Source: VGJV01 sp964646415
GTDB taxonomy: Bacteria > Patescibacteriota > Minisyncoccia > UBA6257 > 2-01-FULL-56-20
Reading direction: 5' to 3'
Length of the DNA: 18,918 nucleotides
Assembly: GCA_964646415.1 (NCBI GenBank)
Contig: CAZYEL010000019.1
Coordinates: forward strand, 1 to 18,918
Shown here: positions 6,582 through 12,332 of the stretch, one piece after another
Position numbering within the stretch: the first letter of the stretch is position 1
Layout: each line of letters begins with the position of its first letter
Program-made: the position numbers and the translations under genes
Notes under the pieces: generated by a model
The model's input: the letters and a program-made list of their open reading frames with translations, nothing else
The model's database searches: none
Told to the model about the DNA's origin: nothing

Positions 6582-7547
6582 ATGAAGATTTACGAGGCGA
6601 TTGAAACCTTCAATAAACAGTTCGCGTTTTTGCCGAAAATCGAGAACGCGGCGCGTTTGGTGCGGCGGAAAAAAATTCTTGTGGCGGGCATGGGCGGGTC
6701 GCACCTTGCGGCGGATTTGCTGCGTATTGTGCGCCCTCATATCGACATAATGACGTATTCCGATTACGGGCTGCCGCCGGTTGATATCCGCGACCGGCTC
6801 ATCATTGCAAGCTCGTATTCCGGCAACACTGAAGAAGCGGTCAGCGCATTCGAAGAGGCGCGAAGGCGGGAACTGCCGTGCGCGGTAATCGCAATGGGAG
6901 GGAAACTCCTCAAACTCGCGAAGCGCTTCCGCGTACCGTATGTGCAGCTTCCCGATTTAGGACTTGAACCGCGTATGGCATTGGGGTTCAGCTTAATGGC
7001 ATTTTTCTCTCTTGCGGGCGACCGCACGGCGATTCGGGACGCGGCACAGCTTTTAGGCACGCTGCGCCCCGCTGCGTTTGAATCCAAGGGCAAGAAACTT
7101 GCCGCCACGCTAAAAGGGAAAGTTCCCATTATCTATGCATCGGCACGGAATGCGCCACTCTCGTACATTTGGAAGATAAAATTCAATGAAACGGGGAAAG
7201 TTCCTGCATATATGAATGTGCTGCCGGAGCTGAATCATAACGAGATGAATGGATTCGATGTAACGGCGGAAACGCGAGCGCTTTCGGAGCGCTTTCATTT
7301 TCTCTTTATTACCGACGAGAACGACGATCCCCGCGTGCGCAAGCGGATGCGCATATTGCATCAGCTCTATCATGCAAGGAAATTGCAGGCAACGGAGATT
7401 GCGCTGCGTGGCAAGAGTTTGCTGGAACGGGCGGTAACCTCGCTCGTGCTTGCCGATTGGGCCGCGTATTACACCGCGCTCGGGCACGGCGGGAGTCCCG
7501 ACGGGGTACCGATAGTGGAAGAATTCAAGCGGCTCATTAAAGAATAA
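6582..7547 (+). CDS. SIS-domain phosphoglucose/phosphomannose isomerase-like protein
   Basis: This 321-residue protein has two sugar isomerase (SIS) domains in the arrangement of the bifunctional phosphoglucose/phosphomannose isomerases of archaea and some bacteria, which interconvert fructose 6-phosphate with glucose or mannose 6-phosphate. Visible are the phosphate-binding AGMGGSHLAADLL (about 35-47), SSYSGNTEEAV (about 72-82) and the catalytic-region PELNHNEMNGF (about 213-223). An alternating polar helix and the C-terminal VEEFKRLIKE also fit. The length matches the family. It starts 59 bases after acyP, so it could be read from that operon or from a promoter in the AT-rich gap. It would link glycolysis to sugar nucleotide supply. 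Confidence 0.85.
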   Translation: MKIYEAIETFNKQFAFLPKIENAARLVRRKKILVAGMGGSHLAADLLRIVRPHIDIMTYSDYGLPPVDIRDRLIIASSYSGNTEEAVSAFEEARRRELPCAVIAMGGKLLKLAKRFRVPYVQLPDLGLEPRMALGFSLMAFFSLAGDRTAIRDAAQLLGTLRPAAFESKGKKLAATLKGKVPIIYASARNAPLSYIWKIKFNETGKVPAYMNVLPELNHNEMNGFDVTAETRALSERFHFLFITDENDDPRVRKRMRILHQLYHARKLQATEIALRGKSLLERAVTSLVLADWAAYYTALGHGGSPDGVPIVEEFKRLIKE

Positions 7548-7579
7548 CGATGCCAATATACGAATGGGTACTAATGATA

Positions 7580-7611
7580 CTAATAATGCGAATGGAAATT
7601 CGTATAATTAG
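7580..7611. repeat. AT-rich inverted repeat between the SIS and nuclease genes
   Basis: CTAATAATGCGAAT (7580-7593) pairs with ATTCGTATAATTAG (7598-7611) with two mismatches. Further partial copies of ACTAAT and GCATTAG surround it. No gene lies between 7548 and 7639, and promoter elements here are not clear. Confidence 0.5.
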
Positions 7612-7639
7612 TATGCATTAGCATATTAGCATCGCGTTT

Positions 7640-8392
7640 ATGCAGAAACTTTCCCGCACAAAAATAGAATTGTCATTGACATGTCCGCGGTGTTTTTGGC
7701 TCGATGTGGTGAAAGGAGTGAAGCGTCCGCCGCCGGCACCCTACACCATCAACAGCGCCATCGATTACCTCTTAAAGCAGGAATTTGACGTATATCGCGA
7801 GAAGGGGGAGCCGCACCCGATTATGACGCGCAATAATATTGGTGCGATTCCTTTCGCGCATCCAAAACTTGATACGTGGCGGCATAACTTTACCGGCGTT
7901 TCGTACCATTATGAGCCTACCGACATGCACATCTTTGGTGCGGTGGACGACATTTGGGTGAACCCGAAGGGAGAAGTGATGGTAGTGGACTACAAAGCGA
8001 CCGGTGCGAACCAGCATAACATTTACGATTCATACCAGCGGCAGATGGAAGTCTACCAATGGCTTTTGCGGAAAAACGATTTGAAAGTGTTGCCCACGGG
8101 GTACTTCGTCTTCGCGCGGGTGGATAAGGGTGGCGGGTTCTCCGAGACGGGAGAGGGGATAAAGGGCTCGCTCCCGTTCAATATTTTTGTTGAGTCGTAC
8201 GAGGGGGACGATGCGTGGGTAGAGGAGGCGATACACGGCGCCCGGCGTGTGCTTGATTTATCCACCGCGCCTGCGGCGGACAAGGAATGCGAGTATTGTA
8301 TGTACCGCGAGAGCGCACAGTTGTCGGTGGCGGTGGAAAAGGCGGAAAAGAAAAGCGTGAAGGGGAACGGCAAAGGAGGCGCGTTGTTATGA
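7640..8392 (+). CDS. PD-(D/E)XK nuclease-family protein with a four-Cys site
   Basis: This 250-residue protein resembles the RecB/Cas4-type PD-(D/E)XK family. The nuclease core is visible as GAVDDIWV (Asp103/104), VVDYKAT (Asp117, Lys119) and YQRQMEVYQ (Gln135, Tyr139), which is the usual order of acidic, DxK and QxxxY motifs. Cys15 and Cys18 (CPRC) at the N-terminus and Cys217 and Cys220 (CEYC) near the C-terminus could together hold an iron-sulfur cluster or a zinc, as in Cas4 and AddB. The tail is Lys- and Gly-rich. There are no cas genes around it, so a role in general DNA repair is more likely than in CRISPR adaptation. Its stop overlaps the start of the next gene by four bases. Confidence 0.8.
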   Translation: MQKLSRTKIELSLTCPRCFWLDVVKGVKRPPPAPYTINSAIDYLLKQEFDVYREKGEPHPIMTRNNIGAIPFAHPKLDTWRHNFTGVSYHYEPTDMHIFGAVDDIWVNPKGEVMVVDYKATGANQHNIYDSYQRQMEVYQWLLRKNDLKVLPTGYFVFARVDKGGGFSETGEGIKGSLPFNIFVESYEGDDAWVEEAIHGARRVLDLSTAPAADKECEYCMYRESAQLSVAVEKAEKKSVKGNGKGGALL

Positions 8393-8835
8393 GTCTGATG
8401 TTAAGGAAGCCAAAGGCGTTTCACTGGACGCACCATGCGCGCGGGAAGATGCGCTATTACGGGCTCTCCGAACAACGCGTGCGGCGGGTGCTCCATTCGC
8501 CGAAGCGCATCGAGGAGGGAGTCGCGCCGAAGACGGTGGCGATGATGCAGCCGACTTCGCTTACCGTGGTAAGCGAAGTCGTCCCCGCGAAAGCGGGGAC
8601 CCAGCGCCGAGAAGCATGGAGGCAGGAAATTTGGGTGATGATTCAAGACACGGAGCGCATCCGGAAGGTCATCAGTGCCTGGCGGTATCCGGGGATGACG
8701 AAGTCGGGTGCCGCGCTTCCCGACGCCATCATGCGGGAAGTGCGCGAAGGAGCTGTTGCGTTGAGCGAGGAAAACCTCGCCGCCCGGGAGCGGATGACGG
8801 GGATGCTGAAGAAGTGGAGGAGGGCGAGTCTATAA
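8389..8835 (+). CDS. DUF4258-like protein with a repeat-derived insertion
   Basis: This 148-residue protein starts at the ATG overlapping the nuclease stop, with a good AAGGAGG site (8373-8379). The pattern FHWTHHARGKMRYYGLS...VRRVLHSP (about 11-38) followed by EIWVMIQD and IRKVISAWRYPG (about 80-102) resembles DUF4258, a small fold related to RelE/BrnT-type toxins. Between the two halves, residues 55-79 come from two adjacent palindromes (8554-8579 and 8581-8600) and include VVPAKAGTQ, a peptide that often appears where a widespread bacterial repeat has been translated. The C-terminal 40 residues are helical and charged. There is no separate antitoxin gene; the overlapping partner is the nuclease-like protein. 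The function is unknown. Confidence 0.65.
   Translation: MSLMLRKPKAFHWTHHARGKMRYYGLSEQRVRRVLHSPKRIEEGVAPKTVAMMQPTSLTVVSEVVPAKAGTQRREAWRQEIWVMIQDTERIRKVISAWRYPGMTKSGAALPDAIMREVREGAVALSEENLAARERMTGMLKKWRRASL
8554..8600. repeat. Twin palindromes inside the DUF4258-like gene
   Basis: ACTTCGCTTAC/GTAAGCGAAGT (8554-8579) is followed at once by GTCCCCGC-GAAA-GCGGGGAC (8581-8600). The second matches a repeat common in many bacterial genomes. Together with flanks they keep the reading frame. Confidence 0.8.
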
Positions 8836-8850
8836 AAATTAACCTAATTG

Positions 8851-8968
8851 TTCTAATTATTCTAAAGGAATCTCACATCCCAATATCCAAAAGATGTCTG
8901 TTCTTGCAGCTCGGTAGTGCGGTAGTATGATTTTGTTAGGTTAATTAGGTCAATTAGAATAATTAGAA
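8851..8968. repeat. Long-arm inverted repeat before the PEBP gene
   Basis: TTCTAATTATTCTAA (8851-8865) and TTAGAATAATTAGAA (8954-8968) are perfect complements about 88 bases apart. The space between contains no supported gene. The right arm is close to the start of the PEBP gene and may include its promoter. Confidence 0.65.
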
Positions 8969-8979
8969 ATTGCGAAGCC

Positions 8980-9423
8980 ATGCTTATCACCAGTCCCGCA
9001 TTCAAAAACGGAGAGGGCATCCCGAAAAAGTTCACGTGCGAAGGGGGAGACTTCAACCCGGAGTTCACCGTGCAGAATATTCCCCAGGGCACAAAGAGCC
9101 TTGCGTTTCTTATGGACGACCCCGATGCCCCGGGCGGTACATTTACGCATTGGATTGTGTGGGACATCGACCCTGTGGCCGGATTCATAAAGGAGGAAAG
9201 CAAACCGACACGGAGCGTCGAGGGAACCAATTCCGCCGCGAAAATCGGCTACACGGGGCCGTGTCCCCCGCCCGGGAAGCCGCACCGGTATTTCTTCAGG
9301 GTATATGCGCTTGATACTGATATTGACCTTATACCCGGCGTGGCGCGGCAGGAGTTCGACGGCGCGCTCGCGGGGCACGTGCTTGCCGAGGCGGAATTGA
9401 TGGGAACATATCAGCGACAGTAA
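8980..9423 (+). CDS. PEBP family protein, YbhB/YbcL type
   Basis: This 147-residue protein belongs to the phosphatidylethanolamine-binding protein / Raf kinase inhibitor-like family. Both signature blocks are present: DDPDAPGG followed by FTHWIVWDI (46-64) and YTGPCPPPGKPHRYFF (91-106), which form the anion-binding pocket. No signal peptide is seen, so it is cytoplasmic. The bacterial role is not settled. It has no Shine-Dalgarno site and follows an AT-rich inverted repeat. It does not seem linked to the T-box-controlled genes that follow, which have their own promoter. Confidence 0.92.
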   Translation: MLITSPAFKNGEGIPKKFTCEGGDFNPEFTVQNIPQGTKSLAFLMDDPDAPGGTFTHWIVWDIDPVAGFIKEESKPTRSVEGTNSAAKIGYTGPCPPPGKPHRYFFRVYALDTDIDLIPGVARQEFDGALAGHVLAEAELMGTYQRQ

Positions 9424-9429
9424 ATATGC

Positions 9430-9457
9430 TTGACAGACATATGTTTGGTTCTATACT
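9430..9457 (+). promoter_or_regulatory. Promoter of the T-box leader
   Basis: A consensus TTGACA (9430-9435) and TATACT (9452-9457) lie 16 bases apart. Transcription should start near 9464, giving a leader of about 390 bases before the ATG at 9857. Confidence 0.75.
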
Positions 9458-9661
9458 GGTTGGGTATTGAAAATCACAATATCCGCCGGGGTCCCTTGCG
9501 GGAACGCGAGGGGTTGGGCCTTGGCAGTTCCGGGTAACTGGAACGTGGATGATTCTTGCGAGAGTGGGAATCCGGCATCCTCCGTAACCATGGGATAACC
9601 AATGTCGTCTTGAGCTTGTCGAAGGACGGAGTTGGTGAGAAGCCCGAAGAAGCATAGGTGA

Positions 9662-9690
9662 AGCCCGCCTTCGCTAAAGCTTCGGCGGGC
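9662..9690. repeat. GC-rich palindrome used as a stem in the T-box leader
   Basis: GCCCGCC and GGCGGGC arms surround TTCGCTAAAGCTTC. It sits directly before the antiterminator, where the linker stem of T-boxes lies, and belongs to the family seen at 710-738 and 1591-1630. Confidence 0.65.
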
Positions 9691-9718
9691 GAAGTAAGGT
9701 GGCACCGTGGGAATGAAT

Positions 9719-9768
9719 CCCGCCCTTATTGTCCGACACAGTCGTCGGACCATGAGGGCGGGTTTTTT
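9719..9768 (+). terminator. T-box attenuator terminator
   Basis: A long GC-rich stem (9719-9762) is followed by TTTTTT (9763-9768). It shares its 5' arm with the antiterminator, so it forms when the sensed tRNA is charged. Confidence 0.9.
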
Positions 9769-9856
9769 GTTTTACAGACTCCCGCATTAAGCAGCAACAT
9801 TGATAATTTCAAATGCAGATTTGAGAGAATAGCTTGAATGAAAGGAAAAGAAAAAA

Positions 9857-10735
9857 ATGAAAGAAATCACTGTCGGTAGCCCTTGTGGCTTTGCGGGATT
9901 GATGGAAGGACCGCTCACGCTTCAGTTTCGGAACCTGGTGACGATAAGCGTCGTCATGTACGAGCACCGCGAAGGTATTCCCGCGAGATTTTTCGCCGGG
10001 CTTGTTCCCGCCCTTAAACTCGCGGAGTCATGCGAACTGAAACGCCACTTCGTTACGACGATACGGGTGATTGACCCGACGTCTATCGTAAATCACTGCA
10101 ACGGGTGGTCTGTGCATTCGTCGCGGATGCAGGAATTCGTGCGGCAGTTCCTCGCTGCGCGCTACCAAGGCGAGCGGCACGCCCCTCCGCTTTTCTTTGA
10201 CGAAGCGGAGCCGGTAGGCGAAGCGATGCTCAAGGTATTCCGGGAGCTCGGCGCCGAACTTGAATCCGCCGAGGGAAAAGTGCGCGACGCGGTGGTGCGC
10301 CTCAAAGAGTCGGGAAGACGTCATGGCGGCGAGAATGGAGAAAAGAATGCGTTTCTCTACATGGCGGCGCATCCGTTCTCATGGCTGAACTTCTATCACC
10401 CGGCGGTCTGGAGGAAACGCCCCTCGCCGCATTGCCAGCTTATCAATCTGATGAGCAAGTCCGAGGAGCCTTTTTCCGCGGTGCGGAAGTTTTTGCGGCA
10501 AAAGAGACCCGACCTGGTGGCGAAAGTGCAGCCCGTCGACCGCTATATGGCAGTCTGCGAACACCCCCCCTATATCCCTCTCGACGGAGAGCCTCTGTGC
10601 GAAGAGGTGTTCACAAAAGGTTATGGCTCGTGCCTCGAACAGTACCGCTCCTTGGCGGAGAGAGGCAGGAAATACAAAAAAGCACTGCGTGATTTCGAGA
10701 TGCTTACACGCTTCGTTGAGGACACAAACCACTAA
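9857..10735 (+). CDS. Unrecognised 292-residue protein under T-box control
   Basis: I do not recognise this family. The protein is soluble, with no signal peptide or membrane segment. It has a beta-rich first third (LQFRNLVTISVVMYEHREG), a middle helix region (about 115-160), and a conserved-looking core with FLYMAAHPFSWLNFYHPAVW and CQLINLMSKSEEP, then VQPVDRYMAVCEHPPYIPL. His, Cys and aromatic residues are frequent there, as in an active site. The start has an AAAGGA site ten bases before the ATG. It follows a T-box, so its expression should rise when one amino acid runs short, which suggests a role in making, importing or saving that amino acid. A zinc-ribbon gene follows two bases after the stop. 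Confidence 0.75.
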   Translation: MKEITVGSPCGFAGLMEGPLTLQFRNLVTISVVMYEHREGIPARFFAGLVPALKLAESCELKRHFVTTIRVIDPTSIVNHCNGWSVHSSRMQEFVRQFLAARYQGERHAPPLFFDEAEPVGEAMLKVFRELGAELESAEGKVRDAVVRLKESGRRHGGENGEKNAFLYMAAHPFSWLNFYHPAVWRKRPSPHCQLINLMSKSEEPFSAVRKFLRQKRPDLVAKVQPVDRYMAVCEHPPYIPLDGEPLCEEVFTKGYGSCLEQYRSLAERGRKYKKALRDFEMLTRFVEDTNH

Positions 10736-10737
10736 TT

Positions 10738-10962
10738 ATGAAAGCAACACAGAGAACCTTCTTCTGCCGGGAGTGCCGGCACTTCAACAGGTTTTCACTT
10801 CCGGCAGACGCGCGCGTTTGTGAGAAATGCGGGAGCTCGCTCATTCCTCCGTACACTGATGACGATTTCCAGCCCAACGCCGACCCCGGGGCGATTAGGA
10901 ATTGGCTGAAGATTACCAAAACACGCTATTTTGGCTTGCCGCCCAAGGTAAAACCGAAATAG
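10738..10962 (+). CDS. Small zinc-ribbon protein
   Basis: The 74-residue protein has two CxxC knuckles, CREC (10-13) and CEKC (31-34), spaced as in rubredoxin-like or zinc-ribbon domains. The rest is polar, ending in a basic LPPKVKPK tail. It is two bases from the 292-residue gene and lies before a strong terminator, so the two form a two-gene T-box operon. It could be a partner or a nucleic-acid-binding accessory; no closer family is evident. Confidence 0.7.
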   Translation: MKATQRTFFCRECRHFNRFSLPADARVCEKCGSSLIPPYTDDDFQPNADPGAIRNWLKITKTRYFGLPPKVKPK

Positions 10963-10976
10963 CGACAATCCAACAA

Positions 10977-11008
10977 GGCGCTCTCCGCAAGGGAGCGCCC
11001 CTTTTGTT
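10977..11008 (+). terminator. Terminator of the T-box operon
   Basis: GGCGCTC and GAGCGCC arms, with more pairing inside, are followed by CCTTTTGTTT. Confidence 0.85.
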
Positions 11009-11039
11009 TCAAGAGTCTACAAGGCTGTGGATAACCAGC

Positions 11040-11068
11040 TTGACATGGATGAGGAAGGGGAATATTCT
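11040..11068 (+). promoter_or_regulatory. Promoter of the Phe-leader operon
   Basis: A consensus TTGACA (11040-11045) lies 17 bases from TATTCT (11063-11068). The start should be near 11075, six bases before the leader-peptide ATG. Confidence 0.75.
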
Positions 11069-11080
11069 CTACCGGTAACC

Positions 11081-11209
11081 ATGTCAAAGATTCCAGCCGT
11101 ACAAAATAACCACAAGCTTTATACGCCCTCCTTTGGCGCGCGGACTTTTTGCTTTAGTTTTAGCTTTATCTTTAGCAAGCCTCGCGAGGGGGCAACTGGA
11201 AATGTATGA
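11081..11209 (+). CDS. Phe-rich leader peptide (attenuator)
   Basis: The 42-codon ORF begins about six bases after the predicted transcription start and has no Shine-Dalgarno site. Near its end it reads FCFSFSFIFSKPREG: five of nine codons are TTT for Phe (11147-11173). Ribosome stalling there for lack of charged tRNA-Phe would leave GCGAGGGGG (11184-11192) free to pair with CCTCCTCGC (11248-11256), the 5' arm of the terminator. This is the classical logic of pheA/pheST-type attenuators. The peptide itself probably has no other role. The racemase-family gene at 11439 is the controlled gene. Confidence 0.85.
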   Translation: MSKIPAVQNNHKLYTPSFGARTFCFSFSFIFSKPREGATGNV

Positions 11210-11245
11210 CTGAGGAATAGATACTGTTCCAAAGTAGCCAGTGAA

Positions 11246-11278
11246 AACCTCCTCGCACCGCGAGGAGGTTTTGTTTTT
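11246..11278 (+). terminator. Phe attenuator terminator
   Basis: A perfect stem AACCTCCTCGC / GCGAGGAGGTT with loop ACC is followed by TTGTTTTT. Its 5' arm can instead pair over nine bases (one G-U) with 11184-11192 inside the leader ORF. Confidence 0.92.
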
Positions 11279-11286
11279 GGAGTCCC

Positions 11287-11340
11287 TCATCTTATCCGCT
11301 GTTTTATGAAAACGGCAGGAAGACAGCAGATAAGATGAGC
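11287..11340. repeat. Inverted repeat between the attenuator and the racemase gene
   Basis: CTCATCTTATC and GATAAGATGAG are perfect complements, extended by GCTGT/ACAGC with a one-base offset. It stands alone in the 160 bases between terminator and start codon, a region in which I see no other signal except a small GATGG/CCATC hairpin (11347-11365). Confidence 0.65.
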
Positions 11341-11438
11341 GTCTCCGATGGATACCGGAACCATCTGTGGCACTCATGTATGGAAGAAAGGCCAAATAAT
11401 TAAAAGTCGCGATTGCGCACAGCAATTAAGAAAATCAC

Positions 11439-12128
11439 ATGAAAATAGGAATTCTGGGGGGTACTAGTCCACTGGTGAGTATTCAGTTGCAGAGGCTGAT
11501 TGCGGAATCCACTCCTGCGAGAAAGGACGAAGACCATTTGGAGGTGGTTTCATACACCAATCCAAAAGTTCCCGACTGTGCGGATGGGCCGGAAAGCGAG
11601 CGCGATGCGACGGAGCATCATGAAGCGCTCGTGACGTCCGCGCAGCTTTTGGTGCGGGCGGGCGTTTCCATGATTGCGATACCGTGCAACCGGGCGCATA
11701 TGCGCATTGCGGACATTCAAGGGCGTGTTCCGGTGCCGGTCATGAATATGGTGGAGCTTGCGGTGCGGCGGGTTGTTGAGGAGCATGGCAAAGCCCACGT
11801 AGGTCTTATTGCCGCGGGACCGGTGGTCACCGGCAAGATATACGAACGTACACTGCCCGATTTAGGAGTGCATTGGATATTGCCCGATGCGCGGGGGCAG
11901 GAAGCGGTGGCGAAGGCCGTGCAGGCGGTCAGGGCAAATGTGGATGTCGACAGCGCTGCGGTGGTGAAGGTCGCGAAGCAACTCATCGAGAACGGAGCAA
12001 AAGTGCTCCTTGTAGGATGCACGAAACTTTCGATGCTTACGGAAGATATCGAGAAACTGGGGAAGCCGGTCATCGACCCCATGCGCGTACTTGCGGAGCA
12101 CCTTGTGGACCAGGCGAGAGTAGTGTGA
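11439..12128 (+). CDS. Aspartate/glutamate racemase-family protein
   Basis: The 229-residue protein has the two-lobed fold of cofactor-independent amino acid racemases. Both catalytic cysteines are present: Cys83 in IPCNRAH and Cys194 in VGCTKL. The first motif is usually IPCNTAH; the Thr-to-Arg change sits in the substrate pocket and may alter what is bound. The N-terminus MKIGILGGTSPL is typical. Control by a Phe-codon attenuator is unexpected for an aspartate racemase and suggests a substrate linked to aromatic metabolism; the same superfamily holds hydantoin racemases, arylmalonate decarboxylases and maleate isomerases. The start has no good Shine-Dalgarno site. A hairpin and the Trp-leader RNA follow directly. 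Confidence 0.85.
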   Translation: MKIGILGGTSPLVSIQLQRLIAESTPARKDEDHLEVVSYTNPKVPDCADGPESERDATEHHEALVTSAQLLVRAGVSMIAIPCNRAHMRIADIQGRVPVPVMNMVELAVRRVVEEHGKAHVGLIAAGPVVTGKIYERTLPDLGVHWILPDARGQEAVAKAVQAVRANVDVDSAAVVKVAKQLIENGAKVLLVGCTKLSMLTEDIEKLGKPVIDPMRVLAEHLVDQARVV

Positions 12129-12135
12129 AACAAAA

Positions 12136-12170
12136 GTGGTGAGGAACATCGGTTCCTCGCCACTTTCCGT
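12136..12170 (+). terminator. Weak terminator-like hairpin after the racemase gene
   Basis: GTGGTGAGGAAC and GTTCCTCGCCAC form a 12-base stem with loop ATCG. The tail TTTCCGTC is a poor T-tract, so part of the transcripts should read on into the Trp-leader RNA. I see no separate promoter between it and the next gene. Confidence 0.6.
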
Positions 12171-12171
12171 C

Positions 12172-12324
12172 TCGGGTATTGATTTCAGGCGAGCCGTCTC
12201 GCATGAAATCAGTATCGGAGAAAACCATGTTGTGTGGACGTGGCCGGTGCTGGAGCTCTTTGACTTCTTAAAAAAACGTGCGAAGTGAAAGAGTTGATGG
12301 AAATGCAGCAACGTTGGGAGCATA
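12172..12324 (+). ncRNA. Conserved Trp-leader RNA, copy 1
   Basis: About 150 bases are almost identical to 16281-16428. Parts in order: a long stem (TATTGATTTCA with TGAAATCAGTA, topped by GCGAG/CTCGC), a GGAG site and a 14-codon ORF, a second stem of CTCTTTGACTTC (12256-12267) with GAAGTGAAAGAG (12282-12293), and a GGGAG site (12316-12320) for the gene at 12333. Compared with copy 2, the substitutions fall in a loop, turn a G-U pair into G-C, strengthen the Shine-Dalgarno site, or are synonymous, which points to selection on both structure and peptide. The mechanism past the second stem is not clear; there is no T-tract, so control of translation is more likely than termination. Confidence 0.75.
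12227..12271 (+). CDS. 14-residue Trp-containing leader peptide, copy 1
   Basis: The ORF encodes MLCGRGRCWSSLTS, with GGAG seven bases before the ATG. The single Trp codon (12251-12253) lies three bases before the 5' arm of the second stem, so a ribosome waiting at Trp would cover that arm. The second copy at 16336 encodes the identical peptide with a CGG-to-CGA synonymous change. Length and the late Trp resemble enterobacterial trpL peptides, although only one Trp is present; Cys or Arg codons are other possible control points. Confidence 0.7.
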   Translation: MLCGRGRCWSSLTS

Positions 12325-12332
12325 AATTCGTT

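Larger units (their letters stand above)
9464..9768 (+). ncRNA. T-box riboswitch (tRNA-sensing leader)
   Basis: The 3' half is a textbook T-box. The antiterminator forms from TAAGG (9695-9699) with CCTTA (9724-9728), the conserved bulge TGGCACC (9700-9706), and GTGGGA (9707-9712) with TCCCGC (9718-9723). The competing terminator uses CCCGCCCT (9719-9726) with AGGGCGGG (9755-9762), an inner GTCCGAC/GTCGGAC stem, and six T. The two structures share bases and exclude each other. TGGC in the bulge should pair with a tRNA 3' end of GCCA, so with discriminator base G, as in tRNAs for Trp, Asn, Asp, Ser, Gln and Glu. The upstream stem I region (9464 to about 9605) folds into several hairpins, but I could not place a standard specifier loop. 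A TCGCTAAAGCT-family repeat forms the stem at 9662-9690. Confidence 0.85.

Noticed and set aside
7640..8392. Cas4 and a CRISPR system
   Set aside because: The fold and Cys pattern are similar, but there is no cas1, cas2 or repeat array in the window.
9464..9472. GGGTATTGA shared by the T-box leader and both Trp-leader RNAs
   Set aside because: The match is only nine bases and the following structures differ; probably chance.
9591..9593. TGG in the T-box leader as a Trp specifier codon
   Set aside because: Attractive because TGGC fits tRNA-Trp, but I could not fold a specifier loop around it; the choice would be driven by the expected answer.
11247..11265. CGCACCGCGAGG in the Phe attenuator as part of a second T-box
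   Set aside because: The bases are the loop and 3' arm of the terminator, and the required TGG before ACC is missing.
12232..12250. TGTGGACGTGGCC in the Trp-leader RNA as a T-box motif
   Set aside because: It lacks the TGGNACC bulge and the flanking helices, and the bases are explained as codons of the leader peptide.
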